Shown here: positions 26,701-34,019 of the stretch, piece after piece
Layout of the letters: each line of letters starts with the position of its first letter
Numbering within the stretch: position 1 is the first letter of the stretch
From: SpSt-398 sp041752235
GTDB lineage: Bacteria > Bacteroidota > Bacteroidia > Chitinophagales > Chitinophagaceae
NCBI GenBank assembly: GCA_041752235.1
Contig: JBGSHM010000020.1
Coordinates: 37,341-101,340, forward strand
Reading direction: 5' to 3'
Length of the DNA stretch: 64,000 bases
Program-made: the position numbers and the translations under genes
Notes under the pieces: generated by a model
What the model was told of the DNA's origin: nothing
Database searches by the model: none
The model's input: only the letters and a program-made list of their open reading frames with translations

Positions 26701-29566
26701 GCAGGCACAACAAAGCTGGTTTCTACCTAAGTGGATGCAATCACGTAAAATCAGAAAACAATTATCTGTATTTAGAAATTCTCCTTTCAATACTGACAGT
26801 GAGGTAGAGCAACTTTTCTCTTACAACAATCAGTTACAGGAAGTGCATCGTCTGTTAAAGCAAAGCCGTTTTGCATTAGTGCAACAAGTCCAGAAAAATT
26901 TGTTCAAAGATGAGCAAACTGATTTGTCTGATATTAGCAACAAAGCCGTAATAGTTCAGCAAATAAGCTCTTTGATAAACTCTTGGGAACGCAATGCTCT
27001 TGGCAAATGGGTTCAGGTTTGGCGGGAAAAGAACTTGCAGTATTCCGATGAAATAAAACAAAAGAACCTATCCGCCTTTGCCGACTTCATTCAGCTTGCA
27101 AATACATTCAACCAACAAGCCAAAAGTTACGAAACGCTTACAGGTCTCCAATTTCAACAGAATGAAAACTGGAATACCGAAACCGTAAATCAACTGCATA
27201 GTATTCAAATAAATCTTCCGCATTTAAAAAACTGGATGAACTATGTGCAACTTCGTAAGCAAGGAGAACTCTTACAGTTAAATTGGTTCATAAACGCATA
27301 CGAAAGCAAATTATGCAGTGCTGAGAACCTGACAGATTATTTTCAGTACACCGTTCACACTTCCATTGCACAACGAGTTATTTCCCAACACGAGGCGTTG
27401 AGTTTGTTTAATGCCATTTTAATTGAAAGTAAAATTGAGCAGTATAAAAAAATCGCAAAGGACTTTCAGTATCTCACAATACAGGAATTGCGTGTGAAAT
27501 TAGCGGCACAATTGCCGAACACTACAGCAGAAGCAATGCAAAGCTCTGAAATCGGTATTCTACAAAGATCCATTAAAAACAGAGGCAGAGGACTAAGTAT
27601 TAGAAAACTATTTGACCAAATTCCTACGCTGCTGCCTCGTATAGCTCCCTGTATGTTGATGAGCCCAATTTCAGTAGCACAGTATTTTGATGTACACACA
27701 AAGCATTTTGATATTCTGATTTTTGATGAGGCATCGCAATTACCAACCTGCGAAGCGGTAAGTGCTTTAGCAAGAGCAAAGCAATCTGTAATTGTTGGCG
27801 ACCCCAAGCAAATGCCTCCTACTTCGTTTTTTAGCACTATCAAGCTGGACGAAGAAAATATAGATGTGGAAGATTTGGAAAGTATTCTTGATGACTGTTT
27901 GTCATTGTCTGTTCCATCAAAATATCTTTTGCGACACTATCGGAGTAAACACGAAAGTCTAATTGCTTTTAGCAACGTAAACTATTATGAAAACAAACTG
28001 CTTACTTTCCCTTCATCGGATGATTTGAACCGTAAAGTAAAGTTTCACCACATTAATGGCTTTTATGACAAGGGAAAAACACGAACTAACAAATTTGAAG
28101 CCGATGAAATAGTGCAATACATCCAATTTCACTATAACAATCCACAAAAGCGAAAATTAAGTGTTGGAGTTGTAACATTCAGTCAAACACAACAAAACAT
28201 GATTGAAGACAAGGTCCAAAAACTCTTTATGAACGACCCTAAATTGGAAGAATATACCAGTGATAGTGATGAACCTTTGTTTGTAAAGAATTTGGAGAAT
28301 GTTCAAGGCGATGAACGTGATATAATTCTGTTTTCCGTATGCTATGCACCCGATGAAGAAGGAAAATTGAGTATGAATTTTGGGCCTTTAAACCGCGATG
28401 GCGGTTGGCGTAGATTAAACGTAGCAGTAACCCGTACAAGATATGAAATGCACATATTCGCTACACTACAAGCAGACCAAATAGATTTAAGTCGCACATC
28501 TGCCGAGGGTGTAGCAGGACTTAAAGCGTTTTTACAATTCGCGGAAAAGGGACATTTAAGTGTTCGCCCCGAAGATGTTCAGGAAGCATTGAACAAACAA
28601 CATTTGTCTGCATCCGTTAGTAAAAAATTACTGGAAAAGGGATTAGAGGTTAAATGTAATATCGGCACTTCTGGATTTAAAATTGATATCGGAGTTGTTC
28701 ATCCCGACAAGCCACAACAATATATTTTAGGAATTATAATTGACGGTCATTACTACTACAATGCGCAAACAACTAATGACAGGGAAATGGTAATGCCTTC
28801 TGTGCTTAAAGCCTTGGGTTGGAATGTTCACCGCATTTGGACAATGGACTGGCATGAAAATTCGGATAAGATTATTGACACCATAGTTGAAAAGGTAAAG
28901 CAACTCCAAACACAGCCTGAGGTTAAGGAAGCAATTAGCACAGGACAAATTGTTGAACCTGTATTTGAATTAGTTAAGGCAATGCCCGAAGAAGTTGTGC
29001 CTATCACTATTACAAGCAAACAAAAACCTTATGTAACTGCTACTTTAACTTCTGTTTCTTCTGCCAACAGTGAAACCGTTTTTGAATTTCAAAACAGGAA
29101 CTCAATTAAGCAACAAATCAAATTATTGGTGGACACAGAAGCCCCCATCAGCAAAAGTTTGCTGTATAAAAAAGTATTGCAAGCATGGAACACAAGTCGT
29201 GCAGGAGCAAGATTAGACAAGCATTTAGAAGGAATAATTAAAGAGATGAGTATAGCCCAAACGACACATCATCAACCATTTTATTGGAACATTAACACGA
29301 CTTTAGACTTTTACCGTAGCAACGACATTGAAAAGCGAAATATGGAGGACATTGCTCCCGAAGAAGTTATAGTAGCGTTAGAAGAAGTAGTAACCCATAA
29401 TTTGAGCATTGAAGAAGATGAACTACTCCGTTACTTAGCCCGAACTTTTGGTTTTGCCAAAGTCGGCAAACAGATTGACACTTTATTGCGTTACACTATT
29501 GACATAGCAATAAAACAAGACAAAGTGAAAAGAGAAAACAACAGAATAAAATTGGCAGACAAATGA
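23756..29566 (+). CDS. Hhe-type DUF4011 / SF1 helicase / Vsr-like nuclease / DUF3320 protein
   Basis: This giant 1936-residue protein combines several domains. Residues 1-130 form a beta-rich domain. A transglutaminase-like segment follows with Cys221 (FGNCIDISLL) and His247 (VRGHAFIG). DUF4011 lies at about 380-560. The Dna2/UPF1-like SF1 helicase has Walker A GPPGTGKS at 687-694 and Walker B DEAS at 1324-1327. GDPKQMPP, QGDERDI and VAVTRTR follow, and the long spacer between A and B is coiled coil. A Vsr-like endonuclease domain (IIDGHYYYNAQTTNDREMV; GWNVHRIWTMDW) is at about 1620-1705, with DUF3320 near 1780-1850. Proteins with DUF4011-helicase-Vsr-DUF3320 are known antiphage factors named Hhe. 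All catalytic motifs look intact. Confidence 0.9.
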   Translation: MQEHSSLLLHKQTLPFLNISLYLNDIRPVQSLSIENTSESNSAHIVVKITSDIPCIDPFDYIVPFIPAKNQVKIPLDGLKVSRDFLNKLSDTEKANFNIEVIENDAAIIKESIAINVYPLEYFGGFQILPELIAAYITPNHPFIYHIKRKAVEILEKQGLKTAFEGYQSNDTERVLQMMSAIYSAIQGEEIVYSSLPPGYEEMGQRLRLLNTIRKEKFGNCIDISLLFAACLEAVDLNPILIIVRGHAFIGCWLQDEKFSEAINDDKTAITKRLSKGIREMVAVEATSVCKGNKIKFSDALNAGEAQLVQKEDFLLSVDIKRARTLRIRPLPLLTNGTGTQLDEEAIKQTETAAMENRFEIGTIYQDELLQGKHPKTKQKIWERKLLDLSLRNNLLNLHFTRNMLQLVDIDINHLEDTLSDGKSFSIMPNPNAEVLRKYNFFSQPLHHSSPLYQLANDELKHNRLLTHYHQQDLDNILVYIHKNAKQAIEENGSSTLYLAVGLLKWFDRKTPEQARYSPILLLPVEISRRSVNSKFTLKSREEETMINITLVEFLRQEYELNLGSLEQLPTDDKGVDVAKVMGILRRAIMQLKGWDVEEQLVLGNFSFSKLILWKDIVVHQEELLKSDMVRSLVEGKLAFNESYEPHSASDFDSIHSHNIVLPIATDVSQMEAVLTAQQGRSFILHGPPGTGKSQTITNIIADALYRGKRVLFVAAKKAALDVVKRRLEQIGLAPFTLELHSNKSKKSDVLAQLSKSIETAKLTRTADFQQEAKRLDTAKKAISDYVNVLHKKQQTGWSLYDSITALENYHDKKFSKNFISETVLQQLNATLWQQWTDWLPQYQSIARLIVHPSENPLTALNLSQYSSSLIDEISAHTQKLLNVLPDVESKSQSLAKAIFFPFSIQAKSEWEQFVQVVIAFQKLPDIPLEFVQYLSDKENYSVYEEWSKVFNQYQTIISHFLKEYNRNILTSNVSAIETQWRQAQQSWFLPKWMQSRKIRKQLSVFRNSPFNTDSEVEQLFSYNNQLQEVHRLLKQSRFALVQQVQKNLFKDEQTDLSDISNKAVIVQQISSLINSWERNALGKWVQVWREKNLQYSDEIKQKNLSAFADFIQLANTFNQQAKSYETLTGLQFQQNENWNTETVNQLHSIQINLPHLKNWMNYVQLRKQGELLQLNWFINAYESKLCSAENLTDYFQYTVHTSIAQRVISQHEALSLFNAILIESKIEQYKKIAKDFQYLTIQELRVKLAAQLPNTTAEAMQSSEIGILQRSIKNRGRGLSIRKLFDQIPTLLPRIAPCMLMSPISVAQYFDVHTKHFDILIFDEASQLPTCEAVSALARAKQSVIVGDPKQMPPTSFFSTIKLDEENIDVEDLESILDDCLSLSVPSKYLLRHYRSKHESLIAFSNVNYYENKLLTFPSSDDLNRKVKFHHINGFYDKGKTRTNKFEADEIVQYIQFHYNNPQKRKLSVGVVTFSQTQQNMIEDKVQKLFMNDPKLEEYTSDSDEPLFVKNLENVQGDERDIILFSVCYAPDEEGKLSMNFGPLNRDGGWRRLNVAVTRTRYEMHIFATLQADQIDLSRTSAEGVAGLKAFLQFAEKGHLSVRPEDVQEALNKQHLSASVSKKLLEKGLEVKCNIGTSGFKIDIGVVHPDKPQQYILGIIIDGHYYYNAQTTNDREMVMPSVLKALGWNVHRIWTMDWHENSDKIIDTIVEKVKQLQTQPEVKEAISTGQIVEPVFELVKAMPEEVVPITITSKQKPYVTATLTSVSSANSETVFEFQNRNSIKQQIKLLVDTEAPISKSLLYKKVLQAWNTSRAGARLDKHLEGIIKEMSIAQTTHHQPFYWNINTTLDFYRSNDIEKRNMEDIAPEEVIVALEEVVTHNLSIEEDELLRYLARTFGFAKVGKQIDTLLRYTIDIAIKQDKVKRENNRIKLADK

Positions 29567-29597
29567 ACACCTTACTGAACGACTGAAAAGGAAAACG

Positions 29598-29635
29598 ACC
29601 GATAACATTGGGTTTGCTGATATTAAACCGGCCAC
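29598..29635. repeat. Truncated cassette-separating element F (left arm only)
   Basis: ACCGATAACATTGGGTTTGC (29598-29617) has the same left-arm start as element E (ACCGGTAACATTG). No right arm follows before the next ATG at 29637. The gap between the helicase and DUF3800 genes is only 70 bp. Confidence 0.6.
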
Positions 29636-29636
29636 C

Positions 29637-30494
29637 ATGCACTTTTATTATCTTGACGAGACAGGAGACACAGGAACTGACTTGCTTAATGCACAACAAC
29701 CCATTTTTGTAATGGGAGGATTGTGCATTAGTGATGAGAAATGGAATCCCACACAACAAAAATTTGCAAAACTCATAGGTAAATATTTCGGGGGGACAGT
29801 TCCTGCAAATTTTGAATTGCACTCTCATGAGTTGCTTTCTCCGAACGGTGATGGTCCTTTTGCTGGACACACAAGGGCAAGACGTAACAACCTTGCCCTT
29901 GACATTTTAAACATATTAGTTGACCATAGCCATCACGTTCATTTAATAGCATTTTGTAAGAAGACGCTACATGCTTCATCTTGCTCCTTGGCCCTACCAT
30001 TTGACCCAAAAAATCCATATCTCTTAGGTTTCGACTATTTAATTACGCAATTCAATGACCACGTAAAATATAAATTAGGAAGCTCTGCCCGTGGCATGTT
30101 AATACTCGACAAAAAAGACCAACATCATAATGACATTGAACGAATATTATACAATAGAAGGCTTGAAACCATTCTCGCTCATAGGGTGAAATGGATTGTG
30201 GAGTTTAGCTATCCAATTGATTCGACTAAGAATCCCATGATTCAAATTTCTGATCTTGTATTGTTTTGTATGAGAAAATTTCTTGAGATAGAACATGGCT
30301 ACGCAAACGGCTGGACACAACCCGCCAAAGATTTTTTTGCGAATTGTTATAACATAATTGACAAGCGGCTTACTATAAAGCGAGACATTGTAAAACGGAC
30401 AGAGCCGAAACTCAACGCATTAAATCAACATATTGGTTCAGTATCATCAAAGCCTGCCGTTCAGTGGAAAAGAAAATACACTTTGACACCTTAA
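29637..30494 (+). CDS. DUF3800 domain protein
   Basis: The 285-residue protein starts MHFYYLDETGDTG, the conserved first strand of DUF3800, whose acidic residues suggest an RNase H-like metal site. Further acidic motifs are MLILDKKDQHHND and IQISDLVLF. DUF3800 proteins are frequent in mobile elements and in defence islands; their biochemical role is not firmly established. The ATG is directly downstream of a half repeat. Element G follows at its 3' end. It may be a separate cassette or the last gene of the DUF2130-helicase transcript. Confidence 0.85.
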   Translation: MHFYYLDETGDTGTDLLNAQQPIFVMGGLCISDEKWNPTQQKFAKLIGKYFGGTVPANFELHSHELLSPNGDGPFAGHTRARRNNLALDILNILVDHSHHVHLIAFCKKTLHASSCSLALPFDPKNPYLLGFDYLITQFNDHVKYKLGSSARGMLILDKKDQHHNDIERILYNRRLETILAHRVKWIVEFSYPIDSTKNPMIQISDLVLFCMRKFLEIEHGYANGWTQPAKDFFANCYNIIDKRLTIKRDIVKRTEPKLNALNQHIGSVSSKPAVQWKRKYTLTP

Positions 30495-30507
30495 CGGCAG
30501 GTTACAT

Positions 30508-30623
30508 CTCATTGGCAATATGGCGGGCGACGAATATATTCTCAGCTTTTTGTTTACTATTCAGCTTCAGTTTTGGAAGACGGAACACAAAATACCGCCA
30601 CATCGCAAATGCTTCAAAGTTAT
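30508..30623. repeat. Cassette-separating inverted repeat G
   Basis: ATTGGCAATATGGCGGG (from 30510) near the left end mirrors ACCGCCACATCGCAAATG near the right end, followed by CTTCAAAGTTATTC. It is the close relative of element E, lacking E's 70 bp internal block. It lies between DUF3800 and the next gene, whose ATG is five bases beyond it. Confidence 0.8.
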
Positions 30624-30628
30624 TCACT

Positions 30629-31213
30629 ATGCCAACCCACCCATTCCCCCCACAAATCACCTTAGCCACCAGGAAACTTCTGGTCGGCTCTTTACCGCCA
30701 GAGGGCGTATCGTTTTATTTTTCCAATAGCCCTAATACGCGTCTTTGGGATATTTTAATAGCTATTAGGAATGGGCAGGATACGGTTGGTTATGGAGGTT
30801 ACAAACTTGATAAATCTGAAAAAATTGAAATATTAGACTCGTTGGGGTTAGGAATAAGCGATATCATATTTAAATATGAAAGGGAGGTTCCCAATTCAAC
30901 CAAAGACCAACACATTATTCCAAAGGAATACAATGACCTACTGAAATTGGCTGTGGATAATGATATTGATGAGTTACTTTTTGTGTACAAAGGCGCTTAC
31001 AGGTGGTTTTTGCACTCTTTGAGTAATGAAGAGCCTGTCAGGTTACGGCAGTTGAAAGAGAAGAGCCCGGTTGAGCAAGTAAAAGAAATTACCTGGCAGA
31101 ACAAGAGGGTTCGTTGTGTTTTACTTCCTTCCCCCCTTAGTCATGGTAGGAAAGGTGAAACGCTTTCCTATAAGCTGGATATTTACCGAAAACATATCAA
31201 GGGGAAACCATAG
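30629..31213 (+). CDS. Uracil-DNA glycosylase superfamily protein
   Basis: The product has 194 residues from ATG 30629 (MPTHPFPPQ). A longer in-frame reading from 30464 passes through the inverted repeat and the end of the preceding gene and is rejected. KLLVGSLPPEGVSFYFSNSPNTRLWDIL is a motif-1-like stretch of the UDG superfamily, and VLLPSPLSHG near the C-terminus is motif-2-like. The catalytic polar residue after the GSLP is not the standard one, so activity and substrate are uncertain. It is the second UDG-fold gene in the island, in its own cassette. Confidence 0.7.
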   Translation: MPTHPFPPQITLATRKLLVGSLPPEGVSFYFSNSPNTRLWDILIAIRNGQDTVGYGGYKLDKSEKIEILDSLGLGISDIIFKYEREVPNSTKDQHIIPKEYNDLLKLAVDNDIDELLFVYKGAYRWFLHSLSNEEPVRLRQLKEKSPVEQVKEITWQNKRVRCVLLPSPLSHGRKGETLSYKLDIYRKHIKGKP

Positions 31214-31268
31214 CCCATAACAAAGTTTGCGTCATATTTTCTCTCACTATCCCGAAGCCTCGGGACAC

Positions 31269-31354
31269 AAGTAAGCAACGCACGCCACGGCACTCACCCA
31301 TTCGAATTTAATACGGCCGCCGCGTCCGCCATTTCCTCCGCGACCGCCGCGAGA
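31269..31354. repeat. R3 repeat, copy 1 (GC-rich)
   Basis: AAGTAAGCAACGCACG at the left and GGCCGCCGCGTCCGCC, CTCCGCGACCGCCGCGAGAA at the right define this element. It is a strong contrast to the AT-rich island it follows. Related copies lie at 35372-35413 (partial) and 38297-38400. Confidence 0.65.
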
Positions 31355-31412
31355 AATACCCCCTAAAAAATACTTGTCCATTTTTCGGTTGTTTGCCCCC
31401 GCCCCCAAAAAC

Positions 31413-31420
31413 TATATTTG
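31413..31420 (+). promoter_or_regulatory. -7 box of the PEP-mutase-like gene
   Basis: TATATTTG is a perfect TAnnTTTG, 17 bp before ATG 31438. A TTTG at 31392-31395 precedes it with a 17 bp spacer, slightly shorter than the usual 19-21. Confidence 0.55.
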
Positions 31421-31437
31421 CTTTCAAAGGATAATCA

Positions 31438-32214
31438 ATGAACGACTACCAGCATTTTAAAGCCCTCCACGCCGGACCAACCCCGCTGCTGATCGGAAAT
31501 GTGTGGAATGTGCAGAGCGCGCGTGTTTTTGAGCGGCTGGACTTCAAGGCCCTCGCTACCTCGAGCGCAGCCATGGCCCGTGCCCTGGGTTTTGAGGACG
31601 GGGAACAAATGCCATTTGACAGCCTGCTATATGGTGTGGAGCAAATTCGGAAACACATAAACCTCCCCCTGTCGGTTGACCTGGAACGGGGCTATGGCCA
31701 AACCGCGGGAGACATTGCCGGGAACATGCTCGCCCTGGCAAAACTGGGAGTGTTGGGTATCAATATTGAGGACAGCCAGCTGGTGAACGGAAAACGAACG
31801 CTCAAAGACAGTGGGCTGTTTGCTGAACTTATACAAGAACTAAAATCGATCCTGGCCAGCCAGGGCGTGGAACTGTTCTTCAATGTGCGTTGCGATGCCC
31901 TTCTGATCAATGGGCCCAATGCCCTCCAGGAAGGATTGGAACGAATAAAGATCTACGAATCCGCGGGTGCGGATGGACTTTTTTTCCCGGGTCTGGTTGA
32001 CGAAGAAGGAATCGGTGCCATTGTTTCGCAGGCAACCTTACCAGTTAATGTGATGTGCCGGCCAGGCCTGCCAAGTTTTGATACGCTGGAAAAACTGGGC
32101 GTGAAAAGGATCAGCATGGGGGATTTCCTGAATGAATATGTCTACGCCTCCATGGAGCATATGACAAAAAGAATTTTAACCGAACAATCATTTAGCAGTT
32201 TGTTTTCCGCATGA
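31438..32214 (+). CDS. Isocitrate lyase / PEP mutase family protein
   Basis: This 258-residue TIM-barrel protein of the ICL/PEPM family starts FKALHAGPTPLLIGNVWNVQSARVFE. Active-site elements are seen as LATSSAAMARALG, LPLSVDLERGYG and GINIEDSQL, with the NVRCDALL strand later. Such proteins cleave or rearrange C-C or C-P bonds of 2-methylisocitrate- or oxaloacetate-like acids; the exact substrate is open. The stop overlaps the ada ATG by four bases (ATGA), so the two are co-translated. Base composition is back to the core level. Confidence 0.9.
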   Translation: MNDYQHFKALHAGPTPLLIGNVWNVQSARVFERLDFKALATSSAAMARALGFEDGEQMPFDSLLYGVEQIRKHINLPLSVDLERGYGQTAGDIAGNMLALAKLGVLGINIEDSQLVNGKRTLKDSGLFAELIQELKSILASQGVELFFNVRCDALLINGPNALQEGLERIKIYESAGADGLFFPGLVDEEGIGAIVSQATLPVNVMCRPGLPSFDTLEKLGVKRISMGDFLNEYVYASMEHMTKRILTEQSFSSLFSA

Positions 32215-33254
32215 AACTCACCCAAGAAATAATGTACCGGGCCATCATGGAAAAGGACAGCTCCTTCGAAGGCCTGTTCTATACAGCCGTGAAAACTACG
32301 GGTATCTTTTGCCGGCCCTCCTGCACGGCCCGCAAACCGAAGCTGGAGAATGTGGAATTTCTAAAGACAACTAAAGAATGTATGCTCAAGGGTTACCGGG
32401 CTTGTAAGGTCTGTAACCCCTTGCAGTCTTTGAACCATACACCCGCCGGGTACCGGGAGATCATGGATGCGCTGGCGGCAAACCCGGGTATAAAATTCAA
32501 GGACCATGACCTGAAACAAAAAGGAATTGAGCCCAGCCAGATACGAAGATGGTTTTTGAAAAACCATGGCATCACCTTTCAGGCCTATCAACGCATGTTG
32601 CGCATAAATTCGGCTTTCAAGAAGATCCAAACCGGCCAAAAGATCACGCATACGGCCTTTGATGCAGGGTTTGAGTCACTGAGCGGCTTTGGCGAATCAT
32701 TCAAAAACATCTTTGGCGTTTCGCCCAAACAAGGGAAACAGCAAAACATCATTGACCTGAAACGGATCGAAACACCCCTGGGTACCATGCTTGCCTGTGT
32801 CACCGGCGAGGGTATTTGCCTGCTCGAGTTTACCGACAGAAAAATGCTGGAAACACAACTAAAGTCGATGGCCAGGCAGCTAAATGCAACGATCATACAG
32901 GGCAACAACCCGCATTTTGCTACACTGGAAACGCAATTAACTGAATACTTTTCCGGAAGGAGGAAAACGTTTTCTGTCCCGCTACATACACCAGGCACCC
33001 CCTTTCAAAACAGGGTTTGGTCCGCCCTGCAAAGGATTCCCTATGGCCAGACAAGATCCTATAAGGAACAAGCCATCTCCATCGGAAGTCCGGAAAGTGT
33101 AAGGGCCGTGGCAAATGCGAATGGCATGAACCGGATTTCTATTTTAATTCCCTGCCACCGGGTCATTGGCTCCGATGGGCAACTGACGGGATATGGTGGG
33201 GGGCTTTGGCGGAAGAAGTATTTGCTGGATCTGGAGGTGAAATGGAATAGTTAG
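32211..33254 (+). CDS. ada: Ada: methylphosphotriester/O6-methylguanine repair and regulator
   Basis: The 347-residue protein repairs alkylated DNA and activates its regulon. The N-terminal Ada zinc domain has the cysteines of GIFCRPSCTARKP and CKVCNP (about residues 30-67). An AraC-type helix-turn-helix follows (about 80-165), then the O6-methylguanine methyltransferase with PCHRVIGSDGQLTGYGGG near the C-terminus (acceptor Cys in PCHR). All three parts are complete. It is translationally coupled to the PEP-mutase-like gene, an unusual partner. No alkA gene follows. Confidence 0.95.
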   Translation: MKLTQEIMYRAIMEKDSSFEGLFYTAVKTTGIFCRPSCTARKPKLENVEFLKTTKECMLKGYRACKVCNPLQSLNHTPAGYREIMDALAANPGIKFKDHDLKQKGIEPSQIRRWFLKNHGITFQAYQRMLRINSAFKKIQTGQKITHTAFDAGFESLSGFGESFKNIFGVSPKQGKQQNIIDLKRIETPLGTMLACVTGEGICLLEFTDRKMLETQLKSMARQLNATIIQGNNPHFATLETQLTEYFSGRRKTFSVPLHTPGTPFQNRVWSALQRIPYGQTRSYKEQAISIGSPESVRAVANANGMNRISILIPCHRVIGSDGQLTGYGGGLWRKKYLLDLEVKWNS

Positions 33255-33273
33255 TTGGTTTCTACTTATTTCC

Positions 33274-33304
33274 TCATTGGTGATAGTATCAAATGATACT
33301 ATCA
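33274..33304. repeat. 31 bp direct repeat with 24 bp palindrome, copy 1
   Basis: TCATTGG followed by TGATAGTATCAAATGATAC and TATCA. The last 24 bases are two 11 bp inverted arms (TGATAGTATCA) around AA. An identical 31 bp copy is at 35341-35371. This one lies 115 bp before the retropepsin-like gene. Confidence 0.9.
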
Positions 33305-33418
33305 TATTGCTCTTTAGATCCGGCATTTCTACATCGCAATAAACCCCACAATCCATCGCATAAACCGGGTTTCTCAACCCAACCCATTCGATTAGTTTTA
33401 CGGCACAATAACCAACGA

Positions 33419-33838
33419 ATGGGACTCGTATACGCCGAAATAGAACTGATCAATGGTGATGACCTCGCCCTGGAAAGAAGAAGACTTATAGACCGGGATG
33501 AGATAAAGCGGATCACCGTGCCGGCCCTGGTGGACACAGGGGCCATCATGCTTTGCATCAATGAAAACATCCAGGAGCAATTGCAATTACCTATCGTGGA
33601 AACGCGAAAGGCGCAGATGGCAAATGGCCATATTGTTGAGTTTAATGTGGTGGCGAATGTGGAGCTGCGGTTCAAAAACCGGGAAACAACCTGCCGGGCC
33701 TTGGTGCTTCCGGGAGATGCGGAGCCATTGCTGGGCAGTATACCCCTGGAGGATATGGACGTACTGATCCATCCACAGCGACAGGAATTGGTCGTCAACC
33801 CGGACCATCCTTATTTTGCTCAAATGAAACTGAAGTGA
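33419..33838 (+). CDS. Retropepsin-like (clan AA) aspartic protease
   Basis: The product has 139 residues from ATG 33419 (MGLVYAEIELINGDD). The catalytic signature is ALVDTGAIMLCI at about 37-48 (D-T-G). LLGSIPLEDMDVLIHP, the usual C-terminal G-hydrophobic element, follows, with LVVNPDHP at the end. Single-domain proteases of this type act as homodimers. In bacteria they are found both near mobile DNA and as stand-alone genes, and the substrate is unknown. The upstream extension from 33293 is rejected because it runs through the palindromic repeat. Confidence 0.85.
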   Translation: MGLVYAEIELINGDDLALERRRLIDRDEIKRITVPALVDTGAIMLCINENIQEQLQLPIVETRKAQMANGHIVEFNVVANVELRFKNRETTCRALVLPGDAEPLLGSIPLEDMDVLIHPQRQELVVNPDHPYFAQMKLK

Positions 33839-33872
33839 CACTTGTTCCGTGAATCCTGGATATTCCCAAAAA

Positions 33873-33905
33873 GACATTATCCATTTCACTTAAATGGATA
33901 ATGTC
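33873..33905. terminator. Hairpin downstream of the protease gene
   Basis: Perfect 14 bp arms GACATTATCCATTT / AAATGGATAATGTC enclose the loop CACTT. CGCATTTTTC follows. This is a good candidate for an intrinsic terminator, 35 bp after the stop. Confidence 0.65.
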
Positions 33906-34019
33906 CGCATTTTTCAACCCGGTAAAAAATAAACAAACAAAAAATTCACAGTTTTCGATTTGAACTGTCCAATAGAAGGTAACCAAAATTCATTGGTAAC
34001 TATAAACGGACAACACAAA

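Noticed and set aside
30464..30628. Longer start of the second glycosylase-like gene
   Set aside because: It overlaps the DUF3800 end and runs through element G. ATG 30629 is the first start after the element.
16454..31213. Classical integron with attC sites
   Set aside because: The core ends (GTTAGCT, GTTATCG, GTTCACA) do not fit GTTRRRY and no integron integrase is present. I keep the looser description of cassette-like units.
31214..31437. Right-hand att copy matching the SnoaL-like 3' end
   Set aside because: I looked for a third copy of the duplicated 3' end at the right limit of the AT-rich island and found only an R3 repeat and a promoter. The right boundary therefore remains undefined.
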